DNA of 64,000 bases from positions 1-64,000 of the forward strand of contig CAZGWD010000002.1 in the NCBI GenBank assembly GCA_964529415.1, in the 5' to 3' direction. The stretch is from CAYMPH01 sp964529415. GTDB taxonomy: Bacteria; Spirochaetota; UBA4802; UBA5550. Shown here one piece after another: positions 33,623 through 42,855 of the stretch. Position 1 is the stretch's first letter; every line of letters starts with the position of its first letter. The notes beneath the pieces were generated by a model. It was not told the DNA's origin and ran no database searches. It saw only the letters and a list, made by a program, of their open reading frames with translations. The translations under genes and the position numbers were made by a program.

Positions 33623-35716
33623 TTATACCACATCCATGCAAATAATACAGACATCATCATCGAAGTCTTCTGAACCGCGAAAGGAGATAAGGTTTTCTAC
33701 CAGAGTCTTTACAAACCGGCCTGACGGCAAAGACTCGCTTTGCTTCAACACCTGATACAGCTGTGCAGACTCAAAATCGACCAATGCTCCGGAACGGGTC
33801 TGGATATCGGCCATGCTCACAGCTTCTGTGAGACCATCTGTATACAGCAGAATTTTATCGCCAGGGTTCAAATCTATTGAGTCGTTGCTGAAAAAACGAT
33901 TTTTTTCAGCCAGTTTTTCCCCGCTGAAGACGGCAAGGGGCATCATATGCCGTGTTGACAATACACTTTCAACATTTCCATGACGGATAATAAACGGGTG
34001 ATTGTGCCCGCAGTTGCAATAAGTGAATCTCCGGGTTTCCAGGTCCATAATTCCGTAAAATGCTGTAACGAAATTTCCCGCAGTCTGGTTAACAAGTATG
34101 CGGTTAAGATGCTCCATGAGAACAGACGGGTCCAGGCTCTGTGAGCCTATCTGCAAAAGAGCGCTTTTAATCATGGATGTAATAAATGCAGCCGGCACTC
34201 CGTGGCCGGAAACATCGCTTATGAAGATGCCGATATTTCTGCTGTCACGGAAACGTATAAAATCGTAAAAATCACCCCCGACCTGATCCATAGGCCTGTA
34301 GTAAAAAGAAATATCAGGAGACGGGCTCTGCGATGGAATAAACTGTTTCTGAATGCGTTTTGCCATCATCAGCTCATTTTCTATTACTTCGCTGCGCGCC
34401 TCGAGCAGTTTTTTCTTCTGGTTCAGCTCTGATGTCCGATCGTCTATTTTCCTGTCAAGATCGCGGTTCAGCTGCTGCAGGTCTGCTGATGTATTCTGCA
34501 AATCATGGTACATGCGCGCCTGTTCCCAGGCCAGTATAAAAAAAATACTTATCACCATGAAGAGATAACCGTATGAGCTGAGCCATGCATAGGGCATCAG
34601 CTGGTTTCTAAGGAATACGAGATCGTGGATGCTTGCTGCAAAAACCACCAGATGCCCTGCAAGCAGGAATATCGCATCTTTTTTTTTGCGCACACAGGAT
34701 ATTGAAAGAATCACGATATTAAAAATAATAAGTGGAGCTATTACCAGGAGCATGGTCAGCGAAAAGACTTTTTCCACTCCTGTCTTGGTATCAGGGATGA
34801 GAGTGACCAGAGCCATAAAAGGAGCAGGCAGAATAGTAATAAGCCGAACCGCTAAATTGCTGCTTAAGATTCCTGTAAAGCGCAAAGCCAATTGTGAAAG
34901 AAACATGACCACCATGGGAAAGGCAGCCTTGGATATCTTTTCAATGAGAAGTTCATCCGCAGCGTTATGTGAAAAAAGAAAATTGATACGGGAAAGAAAA
35001 AAGAACAGACATACCATTGAAAAATACAGATAGCGAATATCGCGGTCCTCACGGGTTAAGAAATAAAAAAGGAAAAATATAAAAAGAAACAGCGATACAA
35101 ATGATGATCCCTTGATAAACTGGTTATAAAACATTTCCTTCCAGAATGCCCTTGCAGAATTCAGACTGTAAGTGGAAACATACATCTGCTGAAATGGAAA
35201 AATCTCATATCCCGTAAAAACTTCAACTGCTATGCGGTTGGGTGCATCACCGAAACGCAGCAGATTTCGTGACAGATATACATCTGAAGGCGACATGACA
35301 GCTGTATCATATGTTGATGTGTGAGTTCCTCTTCGGTGCAGAGCAATACCGTTAATGTAAACCACATACGAATATTTGGTTGGCCCTATGTATAGAGAAA
35401 GCGGAGTATCGCGGAGCTGTTCATCCACTTTAAACTCTCCAATAAAAGTATACATGCGGTTATTAAGATCTTTCTCGCGTGGAAGCTGGCGAAAGTCATA
35501 AAGCCTGAACCCTGCATCTGCAATATTACTCTGTATATACCGCCCTTCTTCCAGAGCGCTTTCCAGAATGTATAAATCCGGAGACAGTTCCAGACGTGTT
35601 GGTGTGAGTACAGGCATTTCAGAAGCCAACAGGATGCCTGAATGCGACAATAACAGGAGAATACCGGCCATTACTATCAGGCCGGGTTTTGTCAACCTGC
35701 ATATAATTTTTATCAA
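33623..35716 (-). CDS. 7TMR-DISM PP2C (SpoIIE-type) phosphatase
   Basis: A 697-residue receptor. A signal peptide (about 1-31) precedes a periplasmic jelly-roll (7TMR-DISMED type, about 40-190), a seven-helix membrane domain (about 200-400), a coiled coil (about 405-455) and a PP2C_SIG domain (about 465-697). Phosphatase metal aspartates are visible in VGGDFYD, ISDVSGHG, LYTDGLTEA and DDDVCIICM. These receptors are common in spirochaetes and are thought to sense carbohydrates or other ligands and to act on anti-sigma antagonist switches. It lies 33 nt upstream of the binding protein and kinase genes, so the three may form one transcript. GC content appears higher than its neighbours. Confidence 0.92.
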   Translation of the reverse strand: MIKIICRLTKPGLIVMAGILLLLSHSGILLASEMPVLTPTRLELSPDLYILESALEEGRYIQSNIADAGFRLYDFRQLPREKDLNNRMYTFIGEFKVDEQLRDTPLSLYIGPTKYSYVVYINGIALHRRGTHTSTYDTAVMSPSDVYLSRNLLRFGDAPNRIAVEVFTGYEIFPFQQMYVSTYSLNSARAFWKEMFYNQFIKGSSFVSLFLFIFFLFYFLTREDRDIRYLYFSMVCLFFFLSRINFLFSHNAADELLIEKISKAAFPMVVMFLSQLALRFTGILSSNLAVRLITILPAPFMALVTLIPDTKTGVEKVFSLTMLLVIAPLIIFNIVILSISCVRKKKDAIFLLAGHLVVFAASIHDLVFLRNQLMPYAWLSSYGYLFMVISIFFILAWEQARMYHDLQNTSADLQQLNRDLDRKIDDRTSELNQKKKLLEARSEVIENELMMAKRIQKQFIPSQSPSPDISFYYRPMDQVGGDFYDFIRFRDSRNIGIFISDVSGHGVPAAFITSMIKSALLQIGSQSLDPSVLMEHLNRILVNQTAGNFVTAFYGIMDLETRRFTYCNCGHNHPFIIRHGNVESVLSTRHMMPLAVFSGEKLAEKNRFFSNDSIDLNPGDKILLYTDGLTEAVSMADIQTRSGALVDFESAQLYQVLKQSESLPSGRFVKTLVENLISFRGSEDFDDDVCIICMDVV

Positions 35717-35866
35717 GATAATTACCTATTTACCCATGCTTTCAGCAGTCATCAGCCAATTGCATTGTTATTATTTTATTTATCATGATAATTTATTAAT
35801 ATGGATATTCAAAAAAGAGTCAAGAATAAAACTCACAAAGCATTTTTTAACTTTTCTTATTATTCT

Positions 35867-36256
35867 TTAATTCCACACTCTATTAATATCAACTTCATCA
35901 TCCTTTGAAACGACTCCCTTTACTATAATGCCACGGGCATAATAATCAAGTCTGTATTCCACAATTCTGATAGTTCCAGTCTCGACAGGATGATCTGTTA
36001 AAGTATTTGTAATACCGTGACGTCCACCTGCAGCAGGAATAAACCTGACTAATCCTTTCCGGTAAGTTTTAAACTCCTTGCCCAATTCTGCAAAAGCTCT
36101 ATCACCAATGCAGAAAATAATTTCCTGATCATTTATCTCTATTATCTCCCCATATTTTGTAGTTTTATGATATAACTTTTCAAAACTTAAACAACCTGTA
36201 AGAATTAAACTTGAAATTAATATTAAAACAACGACCTGCTTTTTTTTGATTATCAT
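35867..36256 (-). CDS. small lipoprotein of unknown function
   Basis: A 129-residue protein with a lipobox (LTGC, Cys22) at the end of a standard signal peptide. The mature part has about 105 residues and is probably a small beta-structured domain; it has one further Cys (residue about 50). No family is recognised. AGGAG seven bases upstream supports the start. It lies 77 nt downstream of the CzcA-type gene on the same strand, so it could be the last gene of the efflux operon, but it is far too small and lacks the hairpin and barrel parts to be the missing adaptor. Confidence 0.7.
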   Translation of the reverse strand: MIIKKKQVVVLILISSLILTGCLSFEKLYHKTTKYGEIIEINDQEIIFCIGDRAFAELGKEFKTYRKGLVRFIPAAGGRHGITNTLTDHPVETGTIRIVEYRLDYYARGIIVKGVVSKDDEVDINRVWN

Positions 36257-36333
36257 TTAGCTGCTCCTATTCAATTATATTTTTTTCTTCAGTAGAACAA
36301 AAGAAATTATGACATTAACTTCAAACATCGTTT

Positions 36334-39300
36334 TCATTTTTCCGTACCCCTGTTTAGCCACAGATACAGTGTCGGCAGCAGAACAAGCGTTAGGATTGTT
36401 GATGTGATTAGACCTCCGATAACAACCGTAGCAAGAGGCCGCTGCACTTCTGCACCCATGCCGGTATTGATAGCCATAGGTAAAAAACCAAGACTTGCCA
36501 CAAGTGCAGTCATGACCACAGGACGAAGACGCTTATGAGCTCCGTTCATGACTGCCATGCGGACCGATTCACCTTTTTCCCTGAGCTGGTTAATAAAAGT
36601 AACCATTACCAGGCTGTTTAAAATAGCTATACCGAGAACAGCAATGAAACCCACAGATGCGGACACGCTGAAATTCAGGCCGCGGATTGCAAGAGCGAAT
36701 ACACCGCCGGATACAGCAAAAGGGATACTCATATACACAAGCATTGCCTGCCTGAAACTTCCAACGCTTCTGATAACAAGAATGAATATCACAAACAATA
36801 CCAGTGGAACAATAATAAAAAGACGTGCGCGGGCTCGTTCAAGATTTTTAAATTTTCCTCCCCAGTCAAGTGTATACCCTTCCGGCAGATCAAGTCCCTT
36901 GCTGATTTTTTCTTTTGCTTCAGCCACGTAACCTGCAGTGTCGCGATCACCGAGAAAAATAGACACTGCCGAATAACGCGCAGATCTGTGTCTTGCAATA
37001 TTTGACACTTTTTCTGTTTCTCCGATTTCAGTAAGATTATTAAGTGGTACAGTACCTCCGTCATCGAGAGATACAGGTATAGAAGCTATTGTTCGATAAT
37101 TACTGCGGTGCTCCTCACTCATACGCAGAACTATCGGGAATCGCCAGTCATATTCGTAGAAACTTCCTATCCGGCGGCCTCCCATTGCAGTTTCAACTGT
37201 TTCATTTATTTCGCGCAAGCCTATGCCATATAGATTCATTTTAGCATAATTAAGACGAATATTAAACACAGGACTTTTCCTGAGTGCAGTAATGGGATCC
37301 ATCTCAACTTCGCTTGCTCCGGGTATAGGACGAAGAATTTGCTCTGCTTTTTCAACAAGTTCGCTCAGTGTATCGAGATCCTTCCCGTAAATCCGCAATG
37401 TAACATCTGCCCTGCTTCCTTCTAGTATTTCATTGAAGCGAAGTTCAATAGGCTGAGAAAGAAATATCTCCTGCCCCTTGATTTTCTTTTCAATTTCGAT
37501 TTTTATTGCTTCGAAAAGTTCTCGTTTGCTTCTCTGCTTTCCGGCTATTTCCGGCCACTTATTTCTATCATGCTTTAAAATAACATATGTATCTGTCATA
37601 TTAATGCTCATAGGATCAGTGGCTGATTCTGCGGTGCCGATACGGGCAAATACCCTTTCAACCTCGGGAAATCCTGCAATGATCTTTTCGCATATCTCCT
37701 GTTGGCGAAGAGCTTCTTCAAGTCCAATACTGTAATCCCTGACAAAGGCTATACTCATGTCACCCTCATCCAGAGGTGGAACGAAATCCGAACCTGTACG
37801 GTAAAACATTACACCAGAAACAATCATTATAACTAAAGCTGCTGCAATCAGCGGAGTCCGGCGATGCAGACTGAAATTAAGAACAGGATTGTATATTCTC
37901 TGTATGATCCGGAAAACAAGCGGATTGGACTCAGCATGTTTATCTTTCCGTACCGAATAAAATGCAAGTACTGGCATAAGTGCTAAAGCCACTACAAGAC
38001 TTGATCCTAATGCCATAAGGACTGTAAGAGCCATGGGGCGGAACATTTTCCCTTCAACACCTTCAAGAGTAAGTATGGGTATATAAACAACCATTATGAT
38101 TAAAAGACCAAATATGATTGGTTTTGCAACTTCAGTACATGAATCAACCAGCAGTGTTAGTTTACTGGAGGATGTGATTTTTTCTCCGCTTTTAGCCTGG
38201 TCTTCGCGCCTCCGCAGATAATTTTCTATCAGGACAACCGAACCATCAACAAGAAGGCCGAAATCTACAGCACCCAGGCTCATCAGGTTTGCGGATATAC
38301 CGAAAAAATTCATGCCCACAGCAGCGGCAAGCATTGAAAGAGGAATGGCAAGAGACACAAAGACAGCTGCCCTGACATTTCCGAGTATAAGCAGAAGCAC
38401 CATTACTACAAGCGCCGCGCCTACTGCGAGATTTTCAGCTACAGTTTTAATTGTTGCGTTTACAAGATAACTCCTCGTATACATGATCTCTGTTTCAACA
38501 TCCGCTGGAAGAGGAGTTTCCTTTAATACACGTTCTGCGTTTACTGCAACTTCGCGGCTGTTTGCACCCAGAAGCATAAATACAGAACCGAGCACAGTCT
38601 CCTTACCCTTGTATGTTGCAGCCCCGAGACGCTGAACATGGTCCTCCCGCACATCAGCAATATCGCGCAGTGTTATGGATCTTCCGTCAGCCATAAGCTT
38701 TATTGGAACAGAACGGATTGTATCCAGATTTTTCAACATGGCATCAGTTCGGATAATTACCTGTTTCCTGTTTTTTTCAATATATCCACCGCCGAAATTT
38801 TCTCCCAGGGTATTCAGTTTTTTCTGCATATCATCAATGGTGATTCCGTAACGTGCAAGAAGAGCTGGATGAAAATCTATATGTATCTCTTTTTTATAAC
38901 CTCCGATGGCGTCTATTTCCGCTGTGTCAGGTATGGCTGATTTCAGATATGGCCTGATAATAAAATCCTGTACAGTACGCAAATACGTGAGACGCTCCCT
39001 CTCGCTTCTGCCTTCAAGACGCGTTCCTTTTTTTGCTTTAACAGTATATATAAGCACCTCGCCGAGACCGGTGCTTATAGGTCCAAGCTCTGGACTTAAA
39101 CCCTGCGGAAGCAGCTCCCGTACATTCTGAAGACGTTCTCCTATAAGCTGACGCGCCCAGTATATATTTGTGCCATCCTTGAATATAACAACAACCTGAG
39201 ACAGGCCATAACGCGAAAGTGACCGGACATCAGCTACATTCGGAAGGCCGGCAAGCTCTGTTTCGATATAATAGGTAACAGTTTTCTCAACCTGTTCCGG

Positions 39301-39471
39301 TTCAAGCGCTCCGGTTTTTGTGTTTATAATTACCTGTATGTTTGTAATATCCGGTATTGCGTCTATCGGCATAGCTGCTATTGCGTAAAGACCGATTGCG
39401 GCAATCACTGCAGAAAAAAACACTACCCAGCTTTTATTTTTTAATATCAGTTCAATAATTTTACGGTACAT
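36334..39471 (-). CDS. czcA: heavy-metal efflux RND pump, CzcA-type
   Basis: A 1045-residue inner-membrane pump of the HME-RND family, full length. It starts MYRKIIELILKNK and shows the twelve-helix, two-porter-loop layout. The fourth-helix proton-relay motif reads DFGLLVDGSVVLIEN, as in CzcA/NccA pumps for Zn, Co, Ni or Cd, rather than the CusA form. It exports metal ions through a TolC-type channel with the proton gradient. It overlaps the TolC-like gene by 11 nt (tight coupling), with GGAG before the start. The periplasmic adaptor normally encoded between them is absent from this locus. Confidence 0.93.
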   Translation of the reverse strand: MYRKIIELILKNKSWVVFFSAVIAAIGLYAIAAMPIDAIPDITNIQVIINTKTGALEPEQVEKTVTYYIETELAGLPNVADVRSLSRYGLSQVVVIFKDGTNIYWARQLIGERLQNVRELLPQGLSPELGPISTGLGEVLIYTVKAKKGTRLEGRSERERLTYLRTVQDFIIRPYLKSAIPDTAEIDAIGGYKKEIHIDFHPALLARYGITIDDMQKKLNTLGENFGGGYIEKNRKQVIIRTDAMLKNLDTIRSVPIKLMADGRSITLRDIADVREDHVQRLGAATYKGKETVLGSVFMLLGANSREVAVNAERVLKETPLPADVETEIMYTRSYLVNATIKTVAENLAVGAALVVMVLLLILGNVRAAVFVSLAIPLSMLAAAVGMNFFGISANLMSLGAVDFGLLVDGSVVLIENYLRRREDQAKSGEKITSSSKLTLLVDSCTEVAKPIIFGLLIIMVVYIPILTLEGVEGKMFRPMALTVLMALGSSLVVALALMPVLAFYSVRKDKHAESNPLVFRIIQRIYNPVLNFSLHRRTPLIAAALVIMIVSGVMFYRTGSDFVPPLDEGDMSIAFVRDYSIGLEEALRQQEICEKIIAGFPEVERVFARIGTAESATDPMSINMTDTYVILKHDRNKWPEIAGKQRSKRELFEAIKIEIEKKIKGQEIFLSQPIELRFNEILEGSRADVTLRIYGKDLDTLSELVEKAEQILRPIPGASEVEMDPITALRKSPVFNIRLNYAKMNLYGIGLREINETVETAMGGRRIGSFYEYDWRFPIVLRMSEEHRSNYRTIASIPVSLDDGGTVPLNNLTEIGETEKVSNIARHRSARYSAVSIFLGDRDTAGYVAEAKEKISKGLDLPEGYTLDWGGKFKNLERARARLFIIVPLVLFVIFILVIRSVGSFRQAMLVYMSIPFAVSGGVFALAIRGLNFSVSASVGFIAVLGIAILNSLVMVTFINQLREKGESVRMAVMNGAHKRLRPVVMTALVASLGFLPMAINTGMGAEVQRPLATVVIGGLITSTILTLVLLPTLYLWLNRGTEK

Positions 39472-40750
39472 GGTTGACTCCTATGGATTTTTTTTGAACC
39501 AGAACAGGGAAAGTGAAATCCTCGCTGCCTTGAAGGACAAGCAAAGCAGCATATTTTTCAACATATTCATATTGAGCTGCCAGTATGGCAAGATGCATAT
39601 CATATGACTGATTTTCCACTTCGCCATACATTACAAAATCAATTAGACCTGTATCAAAAAATCCGTCAGCCTCTGCAAGGCGATTATGAACATCATCAAA
39701 CATAGACACAGGCAGCCGCTCAAGATTTTTCCGCGCAATTTCATATTCGAAATATGATGAAACCAGAGCCTGGGCAGTTTCACGTTTTACATACACAGCT
39801 ATTGCTTTTTTTGCTTCAATATCAGCTTCCAGACTTTTTACTCCTGCTTTGTTTGTATTCCACATTGGGACAGAGAAAGTTATGCCTGCACCGATAAATC
39901 TTTGAATATCCGGAACCTGGTCTTCCCTGTAGAGTAATGAAAGCCCGAAATCCGGCAGTGCAAATTTTCGCGCGAGATGTGTTTCCATTTTTGTTCTTTC
40001 AAGAACAAGAGAATGCTTCTTCAAATCAATGTTGCCCTTATCCGCAATGGCAAGCAGATCATTAATTTCCAGCAGCTTTCCCTTTTCGAACCATGGAGTT
40101 TTTATAGTGACAGGTTCCTGGAAATTCAGGAAAAGATTGAGCTTTGACCAGATAACATCTTTACTGAAACGGATTTCATCTAAATTTTTCATAAGAAGAA
40201 TAAGTTTCATTTCAACAATATGCTTTTCCATCTTTTTTTTAGGTGATGTTATCGGACGACTGGCGAGATATTTTTTAATAGATATGAAACGTATGACTCT
40301 TTCTTCAAGATGTTTTGTGAGTTCTAAAGCAACAGCATATTGATATGCAAGCTTTATGACGCTATATCGGACAAATAAACGCGAACTATCCCTGTCTAAC
40401 CCTGCTTTTTTTTCCTGAAAACCTGCAATATCACCCGCGAGTTTCTGCTTGCCCGGGAAGTAAAAAGGCTGCGTTAGCCCTATATCATAAGCGAATCCAT
40501 TTTGACCTGATGCGGATTTATTTCCTGCATTAAATGATATTATTGGATTCTGCCAGGGCATGGACTGACCTTTCGCCCATTTTGCAGATTCAACTGACTT
40601 TTCTGAAGCACTCAGAAGCTCGGACCGCTTCAATGCAAGATCCACCAGCTCCGGCATGTCATAAGTAATTTTATTATCTTCTCCTGATAATGACATGCTA
40701 TTGCTTACAACAAGAACACTGAATAATAATATTAATAATATACGAAACAT
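39461..40750 (-). CDS. TolC/CzcC-like outer-membrane channel protein
   Basis: A 429-residue outer-membrane factor with a signal peptide (about 1-20) and two OEP repeats rich in long amphipathic helices, including MPWQNPIISF near residue 66 in the family's first repeat and a second repeat near residue 270. It should form a trimeric barrel plus tunnel carrying metal from the pump to the outside. It is slightly short for the family but appears complete. The stop overlaps the start of the pump gene. AGGGG before the ATG supports the start. Confidence 0.88.
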   Translation of the reverse strand: MFRILLILLFSVLVVSNSMSLSGEDNKITYDMPELVDLALKRSELLSASEKSVESAKWAKGQSMPWQNPIISFNAGNKSASGQNGFAYDIGLTQPFYFPGKQKLAGDIAGFQEKKAGLDRDSSRLFVRYSVIKLAYQYAVALELTKHLEERVIRFISIKKYLASRPITSPKKKMEKHIVEMKLILLMKNLDEIRFSKDVIWSKLNLFLNFQEPVTIKTPWFEKGKLLEINDLLAIADKGNIDLKKHSLVLERTKMETHLARKFALPDFGLSLLYREDQVPDIQRFIGAGITFSVPMWNTNKAGVKSLEADIEAKKAIAVYVKRETAQALVSSYFEYEIARKNLERLPVSMFDDVHNRLAEADGFFDTGLIDFVMYGEVENQSYDMHLAILAAQYEYVEKYAALLVLQGSEDFTFPVLVQKKSIGVNHVP

Positions 40751-40844
40751 ATAGAACCCCTGTAATGCTATAGTGCCGCACTAAAAATACAATATTCATA
40801 CTGAATCAGTGCGGGAAGCTAAAATAAAAATTATGGATTTTTTA

Positions 40845-41303
40845 TTACAGGGAGACAGGCGGAGCGCGGTCAGGATAATTATTTGATATTAAGCAGCAGT
40901 AATCCACACGATTTTGCGAAAAAAAATAAGATGAAATTATTGATGTGAAAAAAAATAGCGAAACAGGAGGCAATATATCAGCAGTTGCAGAAATTAAAAA
41001 AAGTATATTACCTGAAAATATACTGGATGCACCATTATGGATAACATGCTCAATAGGAGTTTCATCACCTTGACATGGAATTTCAGATTTAGATTGATCC
41101 GCCTGAGAGATATTGAAATCATTGCATGAGAAATTTACCGAATCAATTGAATCATCATGGTGGATACGCACCCCTGCCACTTCCATTATAAGCAGCATGG
41201 CAAATATTATGACCATTAAAACGGATATTTTTTTAAATAATCTTGGCATATCACCTGATTTTAAAATTTCATTTTTAAAAATCTTTCTTTCTACATCAAA
41301 CAT
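40845..41303 (-). CDS. small membrane-associated Cys/His protein heading the efflux operon
   Basis: A 152-residue protein with a helix near 30-45, a loop with candidate metal ligands (HHDD near 49-52, then CND, CQGDE, HVIHNG) and a second hydrophobic region near 95-130. It ends with a Cys-Cys pair and a PDRAPPVSL tail. Short proteins of this form commonly precede CusA/CzcA-type operons, where they may sense or scavenge metal, but I know of no name for this one. Two ATGs are possible (41303 or about 41249); neither has a well-spaced Shine-Dalgarno. It starts about 95 nt upstream of the TolC-like gene. Confidence 0.6.
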   Translation of the reverse strand: MFDVERKIFKNEILKSGDMPRLFKKISVLMVIIFAMLLIMEVAGVRIHHDDSIDSVNFSCNDFNISQADQSKSEIPCQGDETPIEHVIHNGASSIFSGNILFLISATADILPPVSLFFFTSIISSYFFSQNRVDYCCLISNNYPDRAPPVSL

Positions 41304-41498
41304 ACAAAATACATTTTATTAATAATAAAATCAACTATAAATATTAATAAATTGCAAACATATATAATTTTTTACATTACCAAAATATAACTGAATAGTA
41401 AATTTTTTTTTATTGTATTACGAGTTTTCCTGCTTATAATTATTTTAATAACGAAAATTTTACAAGAAATCATATTTTAATTATATCATGTATCGTAA

Positions 41499-41513
41499 TG
41501 CAATGGAATTGCA
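41499..41513. promoter_or_regulatory. palindrome TGCAATTCCATTGCA (minus-strand sense) upstream of the efflux operon
   Basis: The same 15-mer as at 16651-16665, here following the stop of the fur remnant and about 200 nt upstream of the first efflux gene. The flanking bases match too (the stop codon plus TT on one side and TT on the other). Candidate operator, or simply carried along with the duplication. Confidence 0.5.
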
Positions 41514-41515
41514 AA

Positions 41516-41683
41516 TCAACGTTTTTCAGCATGGCAATTCTTGCAGATTCCTTTTATTTTAACTTCATTTTTATTGACTCTGTTCATTTCTGCAGATTTT
41601 GTTTTTATAATTTCAAATGAAAAATCCTCAGTGTAATCACCCATTTTGCAGGATTCACAGCAAAAATGAAATTGAAAAACTTC
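41516..41683 (-). pseudogene. C-terminal fragment of a Fur-family regulator
   Basis: The minus strand encodes about 56 residues that align with residues 88-143 of the Fur-family protein at 16217-16648: both zinc CxxC pairs are kept (CESC and CKNC), as are TEDF, KTKSA and IKGIC. The DNA between them is also very similar, and the first bases after the stop are identical. The DNA-binding half and the regulatory-metal histidines are missing. Upstream of about 41683 the frame continues with unrelated residues into the control region of the higher-GC gene at 41761. It looks like a truncated duplicate that once controlled the adjacent metal efflux operon. Confidence 0.8.
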
Positions 41684-41703
41684 TTGTGTGCGTATAATAA
41701 TGA

Positions 41704-41733
41704 TTGACATGGATCTCCACAGCATTCAATAAA
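41704..41733 (+). promoter_or_regulatory. candidate promoter for the membrane protein at 41761
   Basis: A consensus TTGACA (41704-41709) is followed after 18 bases by AATAAA (41728-41733), 28 nt before the start. The -10 box is only a partial match. Confidence 0.4.
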
Positions 41734-41760
41734 ACTTTGTCCCGGCAAGGAGGATGTACT

Positions 41761-42675
41761 ATGAAGCAATTTTTCACACAGGACCGGATGATACGCGGAG
41801 GACTGCTGCTTGTGATCGCTGCATTTGCAATGATCGGATTGTTCCGTCAATTCACACGAACCAGCGGAAGCGCATGGGATGCATGGAAACATGTTGTAGG
41901 AATATTTTTTCTTCTGCCCCTGGCATTTCTCGTCATCTTTGGCATAGTATCATTTTTCAGAGAACAGCGTGCATCTCTGCCGGAAGGGCAGCGATTCGAC
42001 CGGAGATGGATACTTGTGCCGCTATTCGGCATCCTGGCCCTGGTGCACCTTCTGCAGCTCTTCGTCATTCCCATGCGGGCCATGGAAGTCTTCTATCATG
42101 GTACTTTTATTGAAGAAACGCTGCGGCGCTATGGCATTAGGACACTCATGGCTCCCATTTATCTGTCGTTTATCATCACCATCTTTATTATTCTGCGCTA
42201 CAGCTTTATAATCGTCTCATTTTACCTTTTCCGCGCTATAGATAACATCTTCGTAGATATACGCTCTACGATTGATTACATTCTCATGATAGCCTCGCCT
42301 TTGGTTTATTTCCTGCTGATCAGTTTGTTCAATCACAGCGGGCTATCCAACGAGATCCTTGAGACAGCTACAGGCATAATGCTATCTCACTATCTTGCTC
42401 TGGCTGTTTGCTGGGCCATTGTCCGTTACAGGCGCCGTACCGGTATACTGCGTGCAGGATATCTGCTCACTCAATTCGGAGGTGGTATCGTAATGCTTGC
42501 TCTTGCTGTAACGTCATTGTGGTTTTACCTCGCATATCTTGCAATCGAGCCAGATTTGGAATGGCGTCTGGTCTTTCATGGATTTCTGCTTTCGGGTGTC
42601 TACGGCAGCTTCCGTTTCTACTATAGGCATGTAGAGGAGCTCTGGGTAACGAAGGAAGAAATGGACGAGGAGTAA
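41761..42675 (+). CDS. integral membrane protein of unknown function, higher GC than neighbours
   Basis: A 304-residue protein with about seven or eight membrane helices (roughly residues 13-28, 43-65, 80-98, 126-150, 165-185, 195-215, 235-260, 270-285) and charged C-terminus. No family is recognised. The start at 41761 has a strong AAGGAGG seven bases upstream; an in-frame start at 41704 is less likely. Codon usage is visibly richer in G and C than that of the flanking genes, and the gene begins right where the fur fragment is cut off. It may be a recently inserted gene. Confidence 0.75.
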   Translation: MKQFFTQDRMIRGGLLLVIAAFAMIGLFRQFTRTSGSAWDAWKHVVGIFFLLPLAFLVIFGIVSFFREQRASLPEGQRFDRRWILVPLFGILALVHLLQLFVIPMRAMEVFYHGTFIEETLRRYGIRTLMAPIYLSFIITIFIILRYSFIIVSFYLFRAIDNIFVDIRSTIDYILMIASPLVYFLLISLFNHSGLSNEILETATGIMLSHYLALAVCWAIVRYRRRTGILRAGYLLTQFGGGIVMLALAVTSLWFYLAYLAIEPDLEWRLVFHGFLLSGVYGSFRFYYRHVEELWVTKEEMDEE

Positions 42676-42855
42676 AAACAGCAATACAGTAAATAACTGA
42701 TGATATAAAAACTATAGTCGCATTTATATCAGAACTTCAGGATGTAAAAAACCTCCCGACACTTATTTGCAGCTGAAATTATCTATAATCCTTGACAATG
42801 AATCTGCCTGCATTAATTGTCCCTTGAATTTCAAAGTATTTCACTGGAGCAATAA

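Noticed and set aside
35867..36256. The lipoprotein after the CzcA-type gene as the missing efflux adaptor
   Set aside because: It has only about 105 mature residues, no coiled-coil hairpin or lipoyl/barrel pattern, and its position is after rather than before the pump gene.
41761..42675. Naming a transport function for the higher-GC membrane protein
   Set aside because: Only hydrophobic segments are visible; no conserved motif was recognised.
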